A stretch of DNA of 64,000 bases from Lindgomyces ingoldianus (Eukaryota; Ascomycota; Dothideomycetes; Pleosporales; Lindgomycetaceae): assembly GCF_010093535.1 (NCBI RefSeq), contig NW_022985186.1:985257-1049256 (forward strand), in the 5' to 3' direction. The notes under the pieces are model-generated. The model searched no databases. It was not told where the DNA came from and saw only the letters and a list, made by a program, of their open reading frames with translations. The position numbers and the translations under genes were made by a program. This document shows positions 58,919 through 64,000 of the stretch, in pieces (the stretch's first letter is position 1; every line of letters begins with the position of its first letter).

Positions 58919-59235
58919 TGTTACAGTATTCTCTCTAGATCCTAGACATAACTATATTAGATGTGTACTAGAGTATTATTAGTGCATGTTTAATATAAAT
59001 ATAACACAACATAGATATAAACTTAAGCATAAACTACCTTAACACTAACTAAACTTAGAATAAGCTTAATTTATACTTAAAGTGCTTAGACTTTTAAGCT
59101 AAGTATTTAAGTGCTAATTTTTTTTAAACCTTCCTATTCCTCACACAACGTCTTGTACCTACTATAATACCTTACATAGTAATTAAACTAGACCTCTGTG
59201 AAGCTCTATAACCTTACTCGTGCACAATTGTGACA
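58919..59235 (+). repeat. 3' LTR of Gypsy A2
   Basis: Starts TGTTACAG, ends ATTGTGACA, followed by the ATATA target duplication. Confidence 0.9.
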
Positions 59236-59338
59236 ATATAAGCGTGTTGTAAATAGTTTCTCTAGCTAGTTATAAATGAAATGATATTTTAAATTTTAGT
59301 ATTAGTTAAGCTAAGACATTTTATCTTACTTAGTAATT

Positions 59339-59456
59339 GTTTACGTTACTAAATAATTTTATATAGCTAAATAATTTATTTAGCTTAGTAATAGTTTACG
59401 TTACTAAATAATTTTATGTAGCTAAGTAATTTATTTAGCTTAGCAATTCTTTACGC
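59339..59456. repeat. 55-bp tandem repeat with an internal palindrome
   Basis: Two full units (59339-59393 and 59394-59448), each starting GTTTACGTTACTAAATAA, plus part of a third. Within the first unit, 59365-59385 is a perfect 21-bp palindrome bounded by AGCT at both ends; in the second unit it carries one change. Confidence 0.85.
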
Positions 59457-60920
59457 TAGTTTTTTTTTCTAAATACTATAATTCTTAGAGGAATAACTAT
59501 AAAACTTATACAAAACCAAGATTAAAAGAAGAAAGAAGGAATAGGTGGACAGTACAATTCCGCGCCAAGGCATGGCAGTGAACACTAAAATTTTATACTA
59601 CTAAACAGGGTCACTTGCTACAGAATAGCCTACTTAGCAATTTACATTACCCTACAAGAGCGTGAACACGCAACACCCTAATAATTGTCACAACAGGTAT
59701 GCTCAACCTACAAGCATGAGGCAGTATAACCTAAATAGACTAAACTAAGGAGCAGAGGTGCTGCTTCTCTAGTTTGAATATATACCTCCTGCCAGGTCGC
59801 TAAGTTTAGAGCCAAAAGGGAAATTAACACCACAAACATGTGATGCGGGGACGCGCCGTCACAATCACCATACTAATTAGGGTAACGAATGGGCTTACAT
59901 GAGATTACCTCTTAGCTATCCTCTAATACCTCCGTGATTAACACTAAAGATTCACATATATTCAATTTAAGGGTATCATTAGGGTTTTATCCCTACTAAA
60001 TACCGACAGGTCTTATGTATTACTATTTGCACCCTATGCAGGCTAGAAGGCATGGCGCTCGTTAGTCTCATACTTCCTCTATCACCCCGTCTCTTGCCTT
60101 AACCTAGGGCTCTAAGAATGTCCGAGATCTTGCCCTAGTTAGGGTTTGTGAGAACCATACTAGATCGGGAGGTTGTAGTGTTAGGTATTGAGTGTGAACT
60201 ATGGTTACATGACAAGGAATTCCGTTACTCTTTTGTATACCCAAGGATTTGATCTAGTAAGATGAAGTGTTACAAGAATGGGAAGTTGAACGAAGTTGGA
60301 GGTCAGGCCGAAAGTGATAACATTAAACTAGTACCTTGCGGGTTATCCGCCGATCTGAGTTCATGTATTTGGTTGAAGTTTTAGTTGATTGAACAGTGTT
60401 AAACTAGTTGTGACAGGTAAGGGGTGCGGGAAATTCTGGAGAGACCGTGCCACGAAAAACTCCCACTTCTGAACCCCCCTAGGAGAGACTAGCTGTCTGT
60501 ATTGAGTGTCTAGGACTATACCGATATTTTAGAGATTGGAATGGCACCCTAGGCTTGAGTGAACGCTTGGCGACGTGTTTATATTATTTTCTTTGTCCGG
60601 CGATGAGCGAAGAAGCCGTGAGCTTTGGTGTAGGCGTGAAGAGGACACGAGCAAGCAAACTGAACGTGATAACGGGATGTATTATGTAGCAAGTCACCCC
60701 CAGTGACTGTATTCATGATAGACGCGGCTGCTTCACGGAGATCAGTAAGTCGGGCACCTAACGAGTCGCACTAAAGTTTTACCCCACCCTGAAATAATAC
60801 TGAAGGAGTTTTACAAGAGGAGATAGGCTGGCATATCCAGATAGTCAGCTTTTCCCAAAAAGCTTTGCCCGCACCTCGATCGAAACATTCGCGTCTCGAA
60901 TTTGCCAATCAACCCTCTCG
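59457..60920. other. Intergenic, no gene seen
   Basis: Composition returns to normal over this stretch. No reading frame with coding character and no recognised repeat. Confidence 0.45.
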
Positions 60921-62459
60921 CTAGAATTGCCTCCCCAAAAATCTCTCAATTGCCCGACCACCATGTCGCTCTTCCCCAATCCCACGGAGCGCCTGTGCCA
61001 CTTCAACACTTGGTCTCCAATCCCCAACTTCGTAATACACACGCCTTGACCGTGCGTCCTCCTCGTTCTCATCGCCATAAAACGACGGCTTGCCCGGAGC
61101 TTGATACGACACCTCGAACTGGAAAGCGTTGCTTTCTTCGTCTAACAACGGGCACGTCAGTGTAGCCAGCTCCAGAACTGGCATTCTCTGTGTCGCTTCA
61201 CCAAAAGAGAGAAGCAATGGATCGATTAGTTCAGAGTCGGGGCTTGTGCGGAAGATGTTGCGGACTTCCGACCTATCTGACCTAGGCGAGGAGGGCGGAG
61301 TTGTCTGGGGCGCAGGAATCCCGGTGAAGTACCACGTTCCTGAGGGAGTGGTCATGTCGAAAGTTACAATGTAGTTCTTGAGTGAAGGCCATGCTACCGG
61401 CGCAGGCGCATCATTCTCCGAAAGTGGCCAGAACAAAGACGGATCAATGGTAGCCTTTAGGGTGAATGATGTCAGATTCTCTGAAAGCAGACGTAATGCT
61501 GCGCTGAGGGGATCGAATGAGAAATCTCGTGGTAGGAGCGACTGAATCTCTCTACTCTGGTCTTCTGGAGGCTCGTGGTAAAGCTCGATGAACGCTTCCT
61601 TCACCGAACGTAGCGAGTTCGCATTGAGGGCCTCAGTAAGATCATTGCGCCTACCGCGGCGGGAGCTAGTATGCTGACCATTTCTATCGAGTTCATCTGT
61701 GCACTCAGGAGTGCCAATTTCGTCCAGACTGTCTGCTTCGTCGGGTATAAGATCATCGAGGTCAACTAGATCCCAACCTATTGACTCTAGATTTAAAATA
61801 CGCGATGAAATTCTGACGGCTGTACATGGCGCATAAGCTCTTTGACCAAACCGACTGGTGGTAATCGACGAAACCCGGCTCAGTATGGGCAACTGTTCGG
61901 GCTCAACGAGTTGGATATAGGACCCCTCGTAACGTTTCTCGAAAATGTCGATTCGTTTTCTCTGTATTACCTCCATCCTGTAGTCGTGTAACGGTTTCTC
62001 TCGCTTATGGGGATCCATAGGAGAATACACCTCACTCATATGAAGCATGATCGTCCCCTTGACGCCATCATCCTCCCAGGCTTTGAGTATGTTGAAGAGC
62101 TGCTTCAATGATTGCGAAAAGCTCTCGTCATTCGCTATTTGATCTCCGATGGTTTCAAGACGGCCACAGTCCTCGTCGGAGTATGTAGGTAGTACGGTCG
62201 AAAACGCGATTTGTTTCACCTTTTCCCGCCGGATGCCCGACACAATAGTCTGAAAATCATATAGGTCTTTGCTCTTGATGTCGAGTGTGCGAAAAGAAAT
62301 TGTTTCGATTGCCTCCTTCCAGGTCCGCGAGAGGGTGGCCAACGGCGGGAGATTGGCTGGTAGTTTCTTTCGTTCGTGATAAAAAGCCTGGGCCTCGCCC
62401 TCGCGGCGCTCGACGAACGACGCAATTCGATTGACCAATTCTTGGGGAAGTGTGTCCAT
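60921..62459 (-). CDS. F-box protein (second, unrelated to the one at 46037)
   Basis: Single-exon frame of 512 residues. The N terminus (MDTLPQELVNRIASFVE ... LATLSRTWKEAIETISFRTL) is an F-box, the adaptor of SCF ubiquitin ligases. The rest is a long substrate-side region without clear LRRs, of a kind common in large fungal F-box families. An acidic stretch (DLDDLIPDEADSLDEIG) lies mid-protein, then a Trp-rich segment (DPSLFWPLSE, WPSLKNYIVTF). It ends RAIERFLGRQF, which looks like a natural family end, so no 3' intron is needed. Its 5' end is ~400 bp from the stop of the LysM gene in the same orientation. The target is unknown. Confidence 0.8.
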   Translation of the reverse strand: MDTLPQELVNRIASFVERREGEAQAFYHERKKLPANLPPLATLSRTWKEAIETISFRTLDIKSKDLYDFQTIVSGIRREKVKQIAFSTVLPTYSDEDCGRLETIGDQIANDESFSQSLKQLFNILKAWEDDGVKGTIMLHMSEVYSPMDPHKREKPLHDYRMEVIQRKRIDIFEKRYEGSYIQLVEPEQLPILSRVSSITTSRFGQRAYAPCTAVRISSRILNLESIGWDLVDLDDLIPDEADSLDEIGTPECTDELDRNGQHTSSRRGRRNDLTEALNANSLRSVKEAFIELYHEPPEDQSREIQSLLPRDFSFDPLSAALRLLSENLTSFTLKATIDPSLFWPLSENDAPAPVAWPSLKNYIVTFDMTTPSGTWYFTGIPAPQTTPPSSPRSDRSEVRNIFRTSPDSELIDPLLLSFGEATQRMPVLELATLTCPLLDEESNAFQFEVSYQAPGKPSFYGDENEEDARSRRVYYEVGDWRPSVEVAQALRGIGEERHGGRAIERFLGRQF

Positions 62460-62856
62460 ATCGTAGATGTGGTGGCGTTATAGAGGGATAGCTGTGCTAA
62501 TAGAGAGGGTGGAGGAGCCTGGGGCGGTGAGGCGGGGTGGCACTTAGGAAGGAGCACGTATTACGCCAAGGCGCTAGTGGTATCCACGTGAATTGGGCCT
62601 TCCGACCTCTACGACGTCATTGCTCCTTGAAACATAACTAGACCACTTGCACAATCACTTGACCACCTACAAAAGTCTGAATCATTTTTTTATTGCACAT
62701 ACATAATGACTTCTTGAACGGAGAGGCCAAGGAATTAATGTGGAGTACCCAGGCCAGTTGGAACGGAGAGTTGCGCCCTCATCAATCACGCGTATGCAAA
62801 TTGTATTCCGAGATCGTCCTCACTGCTCACACCTGATATACATTTTGCCTCGCGGC
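62460..62856. promoter_or_regulatory. Region between the LysM gene end and the F-box gene start
   Basis: About 400 bp of noncoding sequence that must hold the promoter of the F-box gene and the 3' end of the LysM gene. No clear motif recognised. Confidence 0.35.
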
Positions 62857-64000
62857 CTAGCTGGATACCCCAATGCAATAGTAATAGCCTAGCCAGAACA
62901 TTGAGTCGCATGCATTCCCATTATCCAGTATCTTGTTCCACGCGTACAAGTTAGCCAGTGAGATCTTGTTCCTGTCGGCGAATTTCTACGACAGTCAAGT
63001 CAGTTTACTATCAAATCTTTACTTGGACATCAACTTACCGAACAGAAGTCACCGTCAATCGCCTTATCATAGCTGTTACAATTTGACACAGCATTATTAT
63101 CCTGCGTTGGGCTCGGCGCCACGACGCCTACAGATGTCGTAGTCGTCGGTGCTACCGAAACCGGAGTCCGGGTAAGCGTAATAGAATCCGCGGTGCCGAC
63201 ACAATAAGCATAGCCGAGCCAGAAATTGTCTTTACAGTCTTTGGAAACCGCAGGATTCCATTTGAAGAACTGTTCCAGTGTGATAAAGAATTTATCTGCA
63301 ATACTCGAGCAGCTGTCGCCATCAGCGACTGTGTACCACGATACGCAATTAGCTGGCTGTCCGCTGAATGTTGGGGCTGTGGGCTGTGGTCGCGTGCTTG
63401 AGACTGGTGAACTGATTGTCGTTGTCGGGTTGCTTGGAATGGCGGGCCCTGCAATGCAGTACGAATATCCTATGCATGGGTTAGAAGCTTCTGCGCCTGG
63501 CGAGCAAGTGCTTTAAGCATACCTGGCCAAAGACCTGTGCAATCCGCTTGCACTGCGGGGTTCCAAGTGAAGAGCTGCTGGAGTGTTATGTTGAAGTACG
63601 ACAAAACATCCTCGCTACGACAACGTAAGTAATATCCATATTTGAGACATCGGCTGACGTACCAAACAAACCAGTCCGGAACATCTCCATATTGAGTGCA
63701 ATTTGGATCTGCTCCATCCTATTCAAACGGTAAGCTTCGATATACCAGCAGGCTAGAATCGACTTACTCTAAGGGGAAGCTCGGTATCCGGTCCATCCAC
63801 CGGAGGTGGCGGTTCACCTACATAAAGCTTTCCGCAGTACTGGACATCTGGTTTAAAGGTGCACCCGGGGTCAGTAGCATTTCCTATGCCCGAATTCCAG
63901 AGACCGAAATCATCTAAATTGACGCGATAAACCTGTGCGGCGAATTCGCACAGATTCTTGTACGATGTCCCAGTAAGGTCCGTCTGCATAGTCGAGCCCT
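62857..64000 (-). CDS. LysM-domain protein (5' end outside the window)
   Basis: Minus-strand exons 64000-63768 (partial), 63718-63663, 63614-63523, 63469-63039 and 62985-62857. The introns (48-53 nt) have GT...AG ends and consistent phases. At least four LysM-like repeats are visible: a first one with FGLWNSGIG; then FVCEDVLSYFNITLQQLFTW; then GDSCSSIADKFFITLEQFFK; then GDFCSKFADRNKISLANLYA. Each has paired Cys typical of fungal LysM modules, joined by Thr/Pro/Ser-rich linkers. LysM binds chitin or peptidoglycan; such secreted proteins can protect hyphae or mask chitin, but the signal peptide lies beyond the window. The 48-nt intron at 63615-63662 keeps the frame if retained; removing it restores the LysM Cys (FVCEDV). 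Confidence 0.85.

Larger units (their letters stand above)
53765..59235 (+). mobile_element. Full-length Gypsy A2 retrotransposon with assembly gap, RIP-mutated
   Basis: LTRs at 53765-54082 and 58919-59235 (~318 bp) are flanked by identical ATATA (53760-53764 and 59236-59240). A purine tract (AAAAGGGGGG) precedes the 3' LTR. It is the same family as A1 at 643-5955 but on the plus strand. A run of 885 Ns (56412-57296) removes part of the reverse-transcriptase region. The remaining internal sequence is riddled with TAA/TAG. It lies 160 bp downstream of P4. Confidence 0.92.

Noticed and set aside
60845..61078. Alternative 3' exon for the F-box gene in another frame
   Set aside because: The 512-residue frame already ends with a family-typical ERFLG terminus and no convincing donor precedes it.
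1..64000. tRNA or rRNA genes
   Set aside because: None was recognised by eye on either strand; a covariance-model scan would be needed to exclude a tRNA.

Overview
The window looks like nuclear DNA from a filamentous ascomycete (Pezizomycotina; a Dothideomycete-like fungus would fit, but the species cannot be read from the sequence). Genes have very short introns (about 44-60 nt, GT...AG). They encode typical fungal families: STAND/NLR proteins, F-box proteins, LysM proteins, an SDR and a T5orf172-type GIY-YIG protein. They sit in ordinary-GC islands separated by long, TA-rich, stop-ridden blocks of dead transposons. The decay is mainly C-to-T at CpA (Gln codons CAA/CAG have become TAA/TAG, with the mirror change on the other strand), the mark of repeat-induced point mutation (RIP).

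Layout. (1) 1-8291: a nested transposon block (Gypsy copy A1, a complete pogo/Fot1 element and a pogo fragment) between two nearly identical arms of a ~300-340 bp inverted repeat that escaped RIP. (2) 8855-15030: a 4-exon gene for a ~2000-residue STAND protein (SesB-like alpha/beta-hydrolase, NACHT-like NTPase, ankyrin repeats, prion-like and glycine-zipper-like tail). (3) 15.2-32.1 kb: RIP-mutated block with a pogo-type transposase relic, a Copia relic, two palindromic pogo derivatives, a possible Helitron fragment, LTRs and a complete 7.2-kb Gypsy-B element with CTTCT target duplications and a decayed extra ORF after pol. (4) 32.1-48.4 kb gene island: T5orf172/GIY-YIG-like gene, SDR gene (minus), an NLR with 15 near-identical ankyrin repeats and a one-base frameshift (minus), an unrecognised decayed reading frame, and an F-box gene. 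(5) 48.6-59.2 kb: transposon block with a long-TIR element, a cluster of pogo-derived palindromes with a second pogo subfamily nested in one of them, and Gypsy A2 with ATATA target duplications and an 885-N gap. (6) 59.2-64.0 kb: gene island with an F-box gene and a multi-LysM gene, both minus and the latter cut by the window end.

The genes do not form an operon or an obvious biosynthetic cluster. The theme is fungal innate-immunity or allorecognition-type genes (two STAND proteins), F-box proteins and a LysM protein embedded in repeat-rich DNA, an accessory or subtelomere-like compartment. The most unusual signals are the SesB-STAND protein with a low-complexity amyloid-like tail, homogenised ankyrin repeats in the second NLR with a single-base break, repeated creation of pogo-derived palindromes, and two pogo subfamilies that share one end-architecture (paired motifs 17 bp apart) but have swapped the motif itself.
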